Assembly (NCBI GenBank): GCA_963383645.1
Contig: OY726571.1
Location: forward strand, 18,293,376-18,357,375
Source: Muscardinus avellanarius
Taxonomy: Eukaryota > Chordata > Mammalia > Rodentia > Gliridae
Direction of reading: 5' to 3'
Length of the DNA: 64,000 bases
Positions 20,063 through 31,964 of the stretch are shown in pieces. The notes under the pieces were generated by a model. The model worked only from the letters and a program-made list of their open reading frames with translations, had not been told where the DNA came from and made no database searches. The number at the start of each line of letters is the position of its first letter. Within the stretch, counting starts at the first letter, position 1. Both the position numbers and the translations under genes were made by a program.

Positions 20063-20940
20063 TGAAGACATTAAAATGAAGCTCATGAATATAAAAATGC
20101 TAAGGCAGCTGTAAGAGGGAAAATGTTCTAACCATTCCACCAAAGAAAAAGAAAGTGTTGATTTTTGGTCAGCAACAGAATTAAACACCCATATCAACTA
20201 TTCTGAACAACCCCAATAGGCAAAGAGTCCACCCTGGGTAGGAAAGCAGAAAGTGGTGTCATAATGGTAATGTAATATCATTGGTGTTATAATGGTAATG
20301 TAATATTTGTTAAAGCAACACAAGACAAAGAAATTATGAACCAAGTGGGATTTTTTTTTTCTTTTGGGCTACCTACAGAATATTTAGTATCTATTTTAAA
20401 AGAATTTATAAGCCTAAAATATCTAAGCAGTCCTTAACATCATTTTTAAATGCAAATCAGTTTCTTTGCTCCATTTATTTTATAATGCCTAGATAGGGTT
20501 ATAAGACAAGGTTTTTATTTCTTTCCTTTAAATCAAATATCCATATTAAAATAATGCATCTCAGAGGGAGTGACCTTGAAAGACACATTCTCCCACAGTG
20601 GGGGTCGCTTATACTTGTGTTAAGGATGCATTTAAAAGTCATAAATCTTACTGATATGAAGTCTGCTTTCTTCTCATCCTTAGAATAGGTTAGTCTTTCA
20701 AAGGTTAAGATAAAGTTTGGTACCAGGTTGCAAACCTTCATCTTCTGTTCTTATTGGAATTAAGGCAAAGGATGTGTCTCATCACCTGAAAGGAGTATCA
20801 ATAGTTCTAGCCAATAAAACAAGCTTTCTCTCCTACAAATTGGTGATGTATTTTTATTAACTGGACTTTGAATGGATCAGGAGAATTCTTTCGATCCATT
20901 TTTCACAACATGGTGACATCAGCATAATCTCCCAATAAGA
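20063..20940. other. Unique sequence
   Basis: No gene or repeat recognised apart from a short direct repeat around 20262-20305 (a t-ataatggtaatgtaatat block twice). Confidence 0.35.
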
Positions 20941-20974
20941 ATTTGCTGTAGGAGAAAAGGAAAGAAGAAGAAAA

Positions 20975-21016
20975 AGGAAGGAAGGAAGGAAGGAAGGAAG
21001 GAAGGAAGGAAGGAAG
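20975..21016. repeat. (GGAA)n microsatellite
   Basis: About ten GGAA/AAGG units within a wider purine-rich stretch 20950-21070. Confidence 0.95.
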
Positions 21017-21119
21017 CAAGCTTGGAGAAAGGGAAGGAAGGAAAGAGGAAGAATGAGGAAGAGGAAAAGTCCTGAAGGGTAATTTTTGGAGGAATTGGTC
21101 CTGATCACAGTAACAATAA

Positions 21120-21560
21120 TTGAGAGACAACAGTAAGATGGCAGAGTAGGAGTTTTATACCATGACCCTCCTTCAGGAGCATTGATTTTGACAACTACCC
21201 ATGAATAAGACTAGCTCTGTGAGACTCTAGGAGTCCTGTGGAGAAGTTCTGCCATACTGCTGGAACAAAACAACCTGAGGATATCTTAAAGAGGGTAACT
21301 AAAGATTACTGGGGATACCAGAGGGACTCCAGATACTGGAGGGGAAACCTCAGCAAAGCTAGAATGGAAGGGTAGGAGAGGAAGAAGGCTGAGGTTGATT
21401 AATGGAGGAGCTACATTTGAATATGTGTAAAAGTATGAGTGTAGCATGGTCAACCTGGACACTCATTGTTGGGAGGGGGAAAAAGGGGGAGGCAGGGCGG
21501 AGAGGAGGGCACCAAGCACTGTCTGAATGTATGCCATTTTCAATATGAGCCACATAAAAA
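21120..21560 (+). mobile_element. Probable ancient L1 5'UTR piece followed by L1 3' UTR piece
   Basis: agtaagatggcagagtagga resembles the AAGATGGC start of L1 5'UTRs; from about 21350 the G-rich tract (gggagggggaaaaagggggagg) with aatgtatgcc and atgagccacat resembles L1 3'UTR. Highly degenerate, boundaries uncertain. Confidence 0.45.
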
Positions 21561-21984
21561 TGTTAAAAAAAGAAAAAGAAAAAAGGGTAAAAAGACAAGT
21601 TTCACTTATCAAGTGCGGAAAGAAGAAGCGCTGCTGACAATATGCTTTACCTGGCAAAACCATCCTTCAGAACTAGAGAAAAGAGAGATGATGTCAGCAA
21701 CATGGCAGAAAAGCTTGGTTCTCTCTCCACTAAATAAACACCTACTCGTGGCTCAATTTTCTCTGAGGATAAATCAGAGCCAGTTGAGATTCCTGGGCAC
21801 CAGGCAGCTGAGAAAACACCCAGATCAAATGAGGAGAAGAAGTTGAAGCACACGTCAAGGCACTGTGTCACAAAACCAGAAGAGGAGTCCCCACACCCTG
21901 GCCTCTCGGGGGAGAGGAGGGCTTGGACCAAACAGCTGTGTGGCCCTTAGCATATATATTGTTTCCCATGGGTTTTCACTATTT

Positions 21985-22085
21985 AATATACTTTTATTGG
22001 TGCATTATATTCTCACATCATAATGTAGTTTGGAATGCTAGGGACAAACAGGCACACAGCCCTTGGTGAGCTTTTCCCCAGGCCC
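21985..22085 (-). mobile_element. L1 3' terminus (short truncated copy)
   Basis: tatacttttattggtgcatt then cacatcataatgtagtttgg is the complement of the L1 terminus with its poly(A) side at the left. It sits inside the older L1 5'UTR-like region. Confidence 0.75.
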
Positions 22086-22880
22086 CTTTATGAGCTGCCT
22101 TTAACTCATCAACTCTGGGAGCGGAGGGGTTTAGGCATATGTGAATCTCTAGACAGAAGAAAAAAAGTGGCACTTTCTATGGGTATGCACATCTGGAGCC
22201 TTCATCTCCTGGAAGCTGTGCTGAGAGGTTTAAAAAGCGCATCCCTCTGTTTCTCTGCAGAGGGAGTTCATGATACTCTTCTCATGGCTGCTTGGCGACC
22301 TGGTTTCTAACTAACTTAGATGGGGAGTTAACAGCAGACGAATGCTATAGATCAGCACTTCTGGTGTTTTCTCCCCAGATTGGCTCTAGCAATAGCTCCA
22401 AGCCTGTTAATCCTCCCTAGACTAAGACTGCTCATACATTGAAGGCCCTGATATTTTACAGTTTTCACCCAAGAGACGACATCCTAAACCTCCTTCCTCT
22501 GGAAGTAGAGGGAACTAGGTATATGTGAGTCTCTCAGAAGAAAAGCAGCAGGTTCATACGGGCATACAAGCTCCTCCAAGGACTTTATCCCCGAAAAGTA
22601 GTGCCAAGAAGGAGCTATAAAATAGCAGCCCCTCTTACTCCCGGTGTGGACTTACACTTACACCATATACTGAGCACCATAATTTTTATAGCTACCCCTA
22701 AAGGGATTCTATTCTAAACCTCTTAGCTCTGGCAGCTGAAGGGACTTGATATACGTATCTCTAGATCACCAAGCAAAAAAGTAGTTTTAAACAGATGTAC
22801 CACCACCTTGGGGATGAGAATTTCAACAAAGAATTGAAGGAGGACATAAACATTCAGCTCATAGAACCCTGAAGATGGCA
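22086..22880 (+). mobile_element. Ancient L1 5'UTR with tandem monomers
   Basis: Three related blocks begin with ctctgg at 22113, 22497 and 22727, each followed by a ...gagggg..taggcatatgtgaatctct-like string; the second and third are preceded by ctaaacctc. The recurrence resembles L1 5'UTR monomers. Followed after a CA tract by L1 ORF2 3' sequence, so probably one old deleted L1. Confidence 0.55.
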
Positions 22881-22906
22881 CGTCTTATATAGAGTAAACT
22901 CTAAAG

Positions 22907-22908
<2 letters not shown>

Positions 22909-22948
<40 letters not shown>
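22909..22948. repeat. (CA)n microsatellite
   Basis: About 20 uninterrupted CA units inside the old L1. Confidence 0.97.
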
Positions 22949-22949
<1 letters not shown>

Positions 22950-22950
<1 letters not shown>

Positions 22951-24062
22951 GTTAGAACTAAAAAAGAAAAAAAATTCAGTGAAGCTATGGCTTAAAAAAA
23001 TCAACATACAAAAATCAGTTGTGTTTCTATATGCCAGCAATGAATTGTTTTTAAAAAATTAAAAGTAATTTTATTTATAATGGAATCAAAAAGAATATTT
23101 AGAAATAAATTTATTCAATGAGGTGAAATATCTGTACACTACAAAACACTGATGAAAGCCAGAGGTCACATTTTGTGACTTCAAAGTATGTTATAAAACT
23201 CTACTAATCAAAATAACGTGGTACTCACCTAAAATAGACACACAGACCAATAAAACAAAACATACACCTAGAAATAAACCCACATATAAGTGCCCATCGA
23301 TGGACAAATGGAAAAAAGAGAAGGTGGTGTTGAAATTATTTACACACATATACACACACTGAAAAACTATTTACCTTAAAGAAGGAAACTCTGCTCCTTG
23401 TGACAACATGGTTGAACCTGGAGGACATTATGTTAAGTAAAATAAACTAAGCACAGAAAGACAAATACTACATGATCTCATTTATATGTGGAATTTTTTA
23501 GAGTCTAACTCATATAAACAAAAAGAACAATGGTGGTCAATATTGGGGATTGAGAAAAATGATGAGTTTAGTCAAAGAGTACAAACTTTCAGTTATAGCT
23601 TGAATAAATTCTGAGGACTTAATATACAGTATGTGGTCAACAGTCAAGAAGTGTATCAAAAGACTTAAGTTTCTGAGAGCCTAGATCTTATGTATTCTCA
23701 GTACACATTATAGAAAAAGATGGAAACTACGGGAGGTGGTTGGTATGTTAACTAGTTTGATTGCTGCAACCATTTCACAATGTACACGCATATCCATATA
23801 TCACATTGTATGATTCTTTTTTTTTTTTTTTTTTAGTGGTACTGGGGATGGAACCCTTCTACCTCCGGGCTACACTCCCAGACCTATTTTATATTTTTAT
23901 TTGGAAACAGGGTCTCTTAAGCCAGTGCGGCTGGCTTCGAACCTGCGCGATCCTCCTGTCTCCGCCTCCCAAGCGCGGGGATTACAAGCGTGCGCCATCA
24001 CGCCCGGCACATTGTATGTTTTAAATAAATACAATTTTTAGTTGTCATTTTGCCTCAAAAAA
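22950..24062 (+). mobile_element. Old L1 ORF2 3' part and 3' UTR, interrupted by a SINE
   Basis: acaaaaatcagttgtgtttc, actaatcaaaataacgtggt, tgcccatcgatggacaaatg, acatgatctcatttatatgt and ggtatgttaactagtttgat follow L1 ORF2-3'UTR order of older mammalian L1s; ends tgcctcaaaaaaaag. No open frame. A minus-strand SINE occupies 23813-24007. Confidence 0.85.
23813..24007 (-). mobile_element. B1-dID SINE (young, type B)
   Basis: Long poly-T, tail complement lacking a few bases (ggaacccttctacc), short B form (cttaagccagtgcggctggc), head complement gtgcgccatcacgcccggc. Target duplication cacattgtatg at 23802-23812 and 24008-24018. Confidence 0.95.
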
Positions 24063-25420
24063 AAGCTAGAGAAAAATCTTCTATTAACCAGTATTTCTTC
24101 CACAAAACAAGAATCGTGTATGTATGTGTGTTCACATGTGAGCATGCATGCACACATACAAAGGATATTGATTCCTAATCAGCTTTGAAAATTAGGGAGT
24201 TGATCTGTGATGATAAAATTTGAATATCGGTATAGCACATCTGCTATACCAACACTCTCCTGTGTTAGTGAGAGAATAGAATGATGTAATAAAAAGTAGG
24301 CTTACTGAGGATCAAGAAAATCAACTAGCTTAATGGGCTGGAAGTTATAGCTTGTAAACCACTTTTACTTCTGGTTCTATATGCTACTCGACTATTATCT
24401 GAAAAAAATCTCACCTCTCTGCTCATCCATTAATACAGCTACAAGAATAAGGTAAAAAAATATCAAGGAACACACCTATTCTGAACTGAACTTTCCAGGC
24501 TTTACCAATCATGGACACTGAAAATTAAACTCAAGGAGTCTTTAGCTCTCTGTATTTAAATTTTTTCTTCATCATAACTAAAATCAATTCAATCTTGGAT
24601 TCATTCATTAAGATTTCCCTTTGGCAAATGATAATTAAATAGTTTTCATTTACTGAGCGCCGTGCTAGTTACTAAATCTATAATCAATAACCCATAACTT
24701 CAAATAGTTTCTGTAATCCATATGTTAAGCAGATGTGACTTTATGACTTCCCTGCGAATTGATGTGATATTAACATTAGACTTTGGCTTCCCTATTACAG
24801 ACAGTGTTGTTATTTTTTATTTGCTTTTCTTCTGGTTATTTATGTTATCCTTATTTTTTGCCATCACTAAAGAAATCCTGAGTGAGTTCCAGACCTTGCT
24901 AATGCATTGGAAATACTAGAAACTCTCTAAAGAGTTTAATGAGAGATATACTGAAACCTGTTTTAATGATTCGCACAATTATAAAATTATTCACAATTAG
25001 TGATTAAATAAGCAAACAAGATTTGATACTTATATAGGATGCATTTTTAAGAGCAACGTTAATTTTTATCAGGCCAGAGCTTTGATTGCTGCTGAAACAA
25101 TTTCACCATTATAGTTTAGAGCTGAGGTTGCAAATACGTAGTCCATGACCAGATATTCCCTTGGGTATCAGACCTGAGACTTGATTCTCATTAGCTCTGA
25201 CTAAATGAGCTTAGCACATCTAAACATATAATGCCCCGGATATATCTGGACATAGAAAATTAGTCTCTTAGGAGTTCAGTTCGAGTAATAAAGAAACAAA
25301 AGAAATATTGAGATAGCTAAAATGTATTTTATATTGATGCACAAAAGTCAAATGTTATTGAATAATAAACTGACATGGTTAAAAAATCCCCATGCATTTA
25401 AGTTTTATTTAAATTTTATA
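24063..25420. other. Unique sequence
   Basis: No gene. Weak MIR-like stretch on the minus strand near 24630-24700 (catttactgagcgccgtgct). The rest is unrecognised AT-rich DNA. Confidence 0.35.
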
Positions 25421-25622
25421 CTTTTTTTTGCAAAACTAGAGGTTGGACCCAGGGGCATTCTATCTTCAAGCCCTATTCTACACTCCCAGCCCTATTTTGT
25501 TATTCTTTATTTTGAAACAGGGTTTCAAAAAAAAAGTTGCGGAGGGCCTAAGTAGCTGAGGCTGCCCACGAACCTGTGATCTCCTGTCTTAGCCTCCCAA
25601 GTACTGTGATTAAAAACATGTG
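25421..25622 (-). mobile_element. B1-dID SINE (type A, with internal A-run insertion)
   Basis: Minus-strand order preserved, but the B1/linker boundary has an extra run of A (gggtttcaaaaaaaaagttg) and the dID part carries a small duplication. An older, mutated copy. Confidence 0.85.
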
Positions 25623-25935
25623 ATTATATGTTATAGTGATATTCAAGGTGAAACAAACATCTATGTACACACCACTTAATATATAACCCTCCAGATCCCT
25701 CCTTGATCCCCCTCCTGCCTCCCTTTACATGTTGGTGAGATTGGTAGTGATATCTTCATATATAGACATGACACCATGTAAATTATTTCTCTACTCCATC
25801 CTCCTTTTACCCCACTCACCCTCCCTCCCTCAATCCCCTTCCATTATTGTACTGATCTCTTTCCTCATTTATCTGAAATCCCTTTTGTTTCCTATTTTTT
25901 CTCTCTAGGCAAAAACCAATCATTCTACCCAGGTA
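25623..25935 (-). mobile_element. L1 3' UTR, truncated
   Basis: ttatagtgatattcaaggtg, ttggtgagattggtagtgat, the pyrimidine tract ccctccctccctcaatcccc and tttcctattttttctctcta are the complement of the L1 3' region. The poly(A) edge abuts the preceding SINE. Confidence 0.75.
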
Positions 25936-26467
25936 CTTTTAAAATAAGCAAATATGATTTTATGAATCTCTACAAAACATCATTCTTGAAGAGAAGATAT
26001 GTCTAAATGACATTGTTCAATACACTTTGTTCTTAAAGAGTAATCTAATGTTTAGATCAAAAGGCCCTGAAGATGGGGTCCTCATCTATTCCTGTTGGCC
26101 CTTGTAGTACCAAGCCCAATAAAATATGGTGCTGACAAACGCTGATACCCTCAAACCTGGATTCAAGAATGCATGTGCTTATAAACACAAACATGAAGGC
26201 ATAAGGTTAGTAAGACATTGAAACGTGGAAAATATTTCACTTTTATCGGTTTGTTCTTCACTTCAAAGATGATGCTGAATCATTTTAAAAGACAGCTTTA
26301 TTGTGTTTCACCTAGCACCAATACCCAAAGTTAGAATTATAATGTATTGAATGGATGCATATTTACAAAGAGCCATACACATTAGAGCGATTTTCATAAC
26401 ACCTCCTGAAGCAGGACTACATCTTGTTAAATATTTTTAAGAATAAAATGTAAATAAAAATCATCTA

Positions 26468-26673
26468 TTTTTTTGGCAGTACTGGTGATGGAACCCAGGG
26501 GCATTCTACCTCCAAGATACACCCCCAGCCCTATTTTTTATTCTTTATTTTGAAATAGAGTCCTACTGAGTTGCAAAGGGAATCACTAAGTAGCTGAGGC
26601 TGAACACAAACCATGATCCTCCTGTCTCAGTCTCCTAAATGCTGGGATTACAAGCATGTCCCACCACACCTGG
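26468..26673 (-). mobile_element. B1-dID SINE (type A)
   Basis: ggcagtactggtgatggaac tail complement through gtcccaccacacctggc head complement. Short flank repeat atcta on both sides. Confidence 0.92.
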
Positions 26674-26789
26674 CTATCTACTTTTTTTAATTTGAATTTT
26701 TTGTTTCTTTAGACTCATATACCATCATTTATATATCCACTCTAGAAATTAAATTTACCCTCCACCAACACCAATACCAGTACATGTGC

Positions 26790-26895
26790 TTTTGGGAGGA
26801 GTGAACTTGGTTTTGTCTACTGGTGTTTCCCAAGCACTCTGACCTAAGTCTGGCATATAGTAGGTACTCAACATCTGTTGATAAAGAAATAAAAT
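26790..26895 (+). mobile_element. LINE-2 (L2) 3' end relic
   Basis: ctggcatatagtaggtactc followed by aacatctgttgataaag matches the conserved L2 terminus (ggcacatagtaggtgctcaataaa). Confidence 0.65.
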
Positions 26896-28165
26896 AATTT
26901 GTGAGAAACAGCCAGATTTTGGATTAAGCTGAATGAAGTAACACACAGTTGTGAAAACAAAAAGCATCTTTTTCAAAAATCCAATTTTACTTAATCCGTC
27001 ACTTTTTACTATCAGAAAAGCCCAGATTTCATTTCTCTGTCTTACCAAATAGTGCTGACCTAGGACTACCTCTGGAGACTTGCATGGCTAAGAAATGGCC
27101 TGCAAAGTTGAAACAATGAAGAATCCCTATGTTCTTTGCTTTGTGGGAAACAAAGATCTTTCAGGTCAGGAGGTTGGTCCTGGTCATCCATCATCATCCC
27201 TCTTTTCCAAGGCCCCTGCCGTAACTCCTGTGACATATTAAGTTTTATGTGTTATTTATTTTCTTTCTTGTCCCTTAGCTATTCTTATTCTTTTTTAATT
27301 GCCTCTACTGTTAAAAGGCAATTTGTCCCATTTCCCCAAATGGGCTAATTATTTAGTCCTTGGATCTCCACCGTGCTGCCATTTTTTCTTAGAATAATCA
27401 AAACACATTCTTAATTGTAGTCCCCAAAATAAAACATCAGTTGAGACTTTTAATAGCTACTTAATGGAGAATAGTACTAAGGATCATTTTTTTTTCTTCC
27501 AAGTTCTATGATCATGGAGGAGCTTGTATACTTCACAGACATCAATTTAGAGATAGTAGCATAAACCAGAAACAGAAAACAAGGTGCTCAAAGGAACAAC
27601 ACTTCAAGAAAAAAAGTTTATTTTAGAGCTAATTAAAGTGAGTAGAGAGTGTTTGTGTTCATGACATTTAATATAATTTATTATATATTTTCATTCTGTC
27701 AGTAGTTAGCATTTAAGAGTAGTCTTTTCTTAATCCAATTTCATTTTTTAATTTTATTTTGAGAAGGCATAAATTAAATGAAAAGCTAACACTTGCCTGT
27801 GGTTTAGAGGGGGTGGCAACCTGATCTGTGTGCTATTTTCTAGAAGCAAAAAGAGGGACAGATAAAAACCTAGACATTTCCCCATTAATTGGCATCAAGA
27901 GATTTTGCCTTATTTCCTTTAAAGAAGATCAGTCTTACTTAAAAGAACAGAGTATTCTTAGTATCCCAGAGTGCATTTCAGTCAGTGTTGATTTATTAAC
28001 TGCCTCAATGTTGGGGTGAGGCAGAGAGGGAAGGAGAGGGGCTTAGTCTGATTTGTTGCAAAAAGAAATGAGGAACACAGAAAAATCTTGAACTTACTAA
28101 TATTTACTTATAGGGAGGAAACACCTCTACTTCCTTCAATAATATTGAGATGTGTCTAATTCTGA
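26896..28165. other. Unique sequence
   Basis: No gene or repeat recognised. Several ORFs of 60-97 codons, without motifs. Confidence 0.35.
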
Positions 28166-28169
28166 TTCC

Positions 28170-28655
28170 TTTTTAATACAGTTTTATACTTTTATTGATG
28201 CATTGCAACTATACATCATAGTTTCAAAGCGGTACAAACAGGCATGCACAGAGCGCTTGGTGTGTTTCTCTCCAGATCCCACCCGTCCCTGCCCTCGTCC
28301 CCTCCATGTTAAAGAGATTGGTAGTGATACCTTGATATGTGGACAAGGCGTTATTTGAATGGTGTCCTTCACCAAGCCTCCTTTTCCCCTTCCCACCTCC
28401 CTCCCCCAAGGTCCTTTCACTACTCTTCTCTCATTAAGCCAAAGTCCTTTTTCTTTCCTATTTTCTCTCTAGCTTCCATCTCTAAGAGAAAACATATGAT
28501 CCTTGACTTTCTGAGACTGGCTGATCTCACTTAGCACAATATTCTCTAGCCCCATTCATTTTCCTGCAAATGACGTGATTCTGTTCTCCTTTCTGGCTGA
28601 GCAAAATTCCAGTGCTGACTTCTTTTGAGTTTCATGGTTTGTTTCCTTGACCCAG
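28170..28655 (-). mobile_element. L1 3' end (3' UTR and last part of ORF2)
   Basis: tatacttttattgatgcatt (terminus complement), pyrimidine tract, tttctctctagcttccatct, then gactggctgatctcacttag and tctggctgagcaaaattcca, complements of the ORF2 C-terminal region. Truncated and non-coding. Confidence 0.85.
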
Positions 28656-28945
28656 AGGAACCAAAATCATGCATATGTCATAGCTTGTTATAAGTAGATG
28701 TCAGCCTCCATGGTTCTGCATGAAGAATTCAAATGGCAAAGAATATACTGATTCTCATTTGGAGAAGACTTGTGGCCTACTTGGAAGAGCTACGGGTCTC
28801 TAACTTTCAAGAGGAGGGGTTAATAACAATATAACTCTTATATGAAGCTATAAGCAAAGAATGAATTGATAAGGATATAAATAAGAATTATGAAACAAAG
28901 GAAAGGAAACAGAAGACATGATTCTTCCTTAAAAATATGTTTAGA

Positions 28946-29147
28946 GCTGGGCAGGGTGGTGCATGCTTGTAATCCCAGTACTTGGGAAGCTGAGACAGGA
29001 GGATCACAGGTCTGTGGCCAGCCTCAGCAACTTAGTGAGGCCCTTTGCCACTTAGTGAGACCCTGTTTCAAAATAAAGAATGAAAAATAGGGCTGAGGAT
29101 GTAGCTCAGAGGTAGAATGTTCCTGGGTTCAGTCCCTAGTACCACAT
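28946..29147 (+). mobile_element. B1-dID SINE (type A)
   Basis: Good match to the family: gagctgggcagggtggtgca, cagcaacttagtgaggccc, ggctgaggatgtagctcaga, gttcagtccctagtacca. Little poly(A) left. Confidence 0.93.
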
Positions 29148-29361
29148 AAGTGGTATCCATAAGTGACCATAAGAGGGGATGTTTGGTCATTCATTCATAC
29201 AGTAAAAGGTTATTTATTGGGATACTACTATAGTCTCTGCACTCTCTAAAGTATAATAAATGCCACAAAAAAATAAGCAAGACAATCTCAGTGACTTTTC
29301 ATGTCCCCTACCACATTTACTGAATCAGTTCTGCCAATCATATGGTAGTGACCAAAATACA

Positions 29362-29362
<1 letters not shown>

Positions 29363-29402
<40 letters not shown>
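29363..29402. repeat. (CA)n microsatellite
   Basis: About 20 CA units. Confidence 0.97.
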
Positions 29403-29403
<1 letters not shown>

Positions 29404-30082
29404 TAATGACCAAGCTTATAGTATATTACATATGTCCCCTATGAGTTGAAAGTTAATTCTGTTTCTTAAAAGGCTAGACAAACTATAAACTCTAAGAATA
29501 TTTTCTACTCCAGCTCCTACATAGAAATGTAATCTGAAGATAGTAACTCTTCTTAGCAAAATAAAATAAAATAAAATAAATAAAATAAAAAAATAAATCA
29601 GAAAGTTAATGACTTCAGACCACCATCCACTCGGAGGCTCCCAGTTTTGAAGTATTCTTTCTCTATTAACAACCTCATTCAGAACTACCAATCATTACAT
29701 AAGAAATGTTGGGGTATTTTCTTCAGGATATCTTTTTTAAAGTATAGTACTTATTTCCCAGTATTTGGCCAATATTATAGTTGTTGTGTCCTTTTAGGAG
29801 AATGTTTCTAGAATTAATGCACTTTTAGGGAGTAAGCGTTTTCATATGACTTTAAACACCCTATAATTTACAGAACTTGAATATCAGAATTAGAATCACT
29901 AACAGGGGACGTTTTACCAGCACATAGCAGTTACCTACAAAGCAATATAATATGAAATAAGAAACAAGGAGAAAGAAGGGAAATATTTATTTCACATTTA
30001 AGGTAAAACAGGAAAGTCACATGTAATGATAATATTTAAACTTACCATCTCATGTTGCTCAAAGGCTTCAATTACAAGCATA
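29403..30082. other. Unique sequence
   Basis: Contains an (AAAAT)n run at about 29560-29597; otherwise nothing recognised. Confidence 0.4.
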
Positions 30083-30290
30083 TAGAGGACAATATAACAT
30101 GATGGTTAAATAAACATTTGGCTTTGGGAGTCAAAAACATCAAAGCTAGAATTTCAACTTAGTGATTGAATAATTTTGGTTTCTTCATGATAAAATCAAG
30201 ATGATGATACATAACTCAGAGCTGTGAGGATTAAATTTGCAATGCATTTAAACTCCACAGTGAGCACACAAATATTTAAATAAGTATACA
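30083..30290 (+). mobile_element. MIR SINE relic
   Basis: Order matches MIR: atgatggttaaataaac, ggctttgggagtcaaaaaca, ttggtttcttcatgataaaa, gctgtgaggattaaatttgc, ctccacagtgagcac. Strongly diverged, as expected of this ancient family. Confidence 0.75.
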
Positions 30291-30411
30291 TTCATGTATT
30301 TTCAATAATTCTAGAAAATAAACAGTATTGTTACTTTTATCACATGGTAGCATATATATCTACATGCTGATTCACTGTGCAAAATGTCTATGTTTTAAAA
30401 AGTCATGTGTG

Positions 30412-30846
30412 GAACCAGGCATGGTTGTACATGGCGCAAGCTTGTAATCCCATAATTTGGGAGGCTGAGACAGAAGGATCATGGTTCGTGAACAACCTCA
30501 GCTACTTAGTGAGGCCCTTTGCAACTCAGTGAGAACGTGTTTCAGGTGGCACACGCTTGTGATCCCCGCGCTTGGGAGGCAGAGACAGGAGGGTCACACA
30601 GGTTTGAAGCCAGCCGCGCGCACTGGCTTAGGAGACCCTGTTTCCAAATAAAAATGTAAAAATAGGTCTGGGAGTGTAGCCCAGAGGTAGAAGGGCTTCC
30701 AGGAACCCCAGTACCACCAAAAAAAATAATAATAATAATAATAAAGAATAAAAAAATAGGGTTGGGGGGTGTAGCTCGGAGGTAGAATGTCCTTGGGTTC
30801 CATCCCCAGTACCACACATGCACACACACCAAAAAAAAAAAAAAAA
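30412..30846 (+). mobile_element. B1-dID SINE (type A) containing a second SINE
   Basis: Outer copy: B1 part 30412-30544, dID part from about 30744 (gggttggggggtgtagctcg to ccagtaccac plus A16). Imperfect flank tcatgtgtg / tcgtgtgtg. Confidence 0.88.
30545..30743 (+). mobile_element. B1-dID SINE (type B) nested in the outer SINE
   Basis: Begins ggtggcacacgcttgtgat, missing the first ten or so bases of the head; short B form (gcgcactggcttaggagacc) and ggtctgggagtgtagcccag tail, then (AAT)n. No clear target duplication. Confidence 0.85.
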
Positions 30847-30889
30847 TCGTGTGTGTTGCCTGGGTATATACTGATAGGAAATTAACATC

Positions 30890-31415
30890 ATACAAAAGGG
30901 ATACCTGCATATCCATGTCTATTATGAAATTTACACAACAGCCAAGATATGGAATCAATCTAGGTGTCCATCAACAGAAAAGCAAATAAATAAATGTTTG
31001 ATATAGATATAGATATATAGAGATATAGATGATATAGATATACACATATATGTACACACATGCAATAGAGTTTTATTCAGCCACAAAAAAATAAAATCAT
31101 GCCATTTTCAGGAAAAGGGGTGGAACTGGAGGGTATCATGTTAAGAGAAATTATCCAGACACAGAAAGATAAAAATTGCATATTTTTTCTCATATGTAGA
31201 AACTAAAAAAGAAGACCAGAAAACAGAAGAGGAATGACTAAGAAAGAAAAAGGAGGTTAAGGGGAGGAAAGAAGAGAGGAGAAGACAGGAGAGGCCAGTA
31301 GGGTATTTAAAAACAATGAAATCATGATATACCTGTGTATGAAGATGTAATAGTAAAACTCATTAATTTGTACAACTAATATGAATGAATAATTAGAATA
31401 CAAATTAAAGTTAAA
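30890..31415 (+). mobile_element. L1 3' end with internal TAGATA expansion
   Basis: ttacacaacagccaagatat, ctaggtgtccatcaacag, ttttattcagccacaaaaaa, ggtggaactggagggtatca, ttttctcatatgtagaaact: late ORF2 in order, then 3'UTR to aaattaaagttaaaaa. An ATAGATAT-rich run at 31000-31045 interrupts it. Confidence 0.85.
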
Positions 31416-31470
31416 AATCATGTGTATCAATCTAGTTTCATATACCAACATATAGCAAAATATTATCCCT

Positions 31471-31937
31471 TGTGGGGAGCCATTAAGTACTTCCCCATTT
31501 CCTTGGCCATTGTGGGGAACCATCAAGGTCTTCCCCTTATCTTTACTGAAAGAGTACTTCTGACTGTCCTTTGCCCAGAGTCAACAAGGTTTGGCGTCTT
31601 GGGGGTTTCAGAGTAATTAAGACTCTCTCAGAACAATTGATGCTATTGTTCTGTCTGCTAGATAAGATTAGGTTTGTGTTGTACCAGGGTATTGTTTGAC
31701 TTGCCTGTGATGTATGTACTTTGGAATTGTCTTTCTTGCATTCCTGTGCAACCCAAAGCTAGAAACTGTATAAAAGGGCCATGAGAGAATAAACTTGGCC
31801 CTAGTAGTGACTAGCAGCCCTCCCATGCTTGAATTCTTTAATCCTCACTTCTCTCTTCGGAACCTGTACTTCTGCTGGCTGGCTCCAGCAATCCATAATC
31901 ATTAAAGAGAGCCCAGGAGTCTTAATTTCTTGTTAAC
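31471..31937 (+). mobile_element. Probable solo LTR of an endogenous retrovirus (class II-like)
   Basis: Starts TGTGGGGAGCC, a typical ERV2/IAP-like 5' end, and can end ...cttgttaaca (TG...CA). TATAAAAGG at 31769-31777 is followed by AATAAA at 31788-31793, the close spacing seen in LTRs with a very short R region. No gag/pol/env around it. I could not find a convincing 6-bp target duplication, so edges are provisional. Contains a partial tandem duplication at its 5' edge. Confidence 0.65.
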
Positions 31938-31964
31938 ACTTTAGTTGATTATTTTATTTTTATA

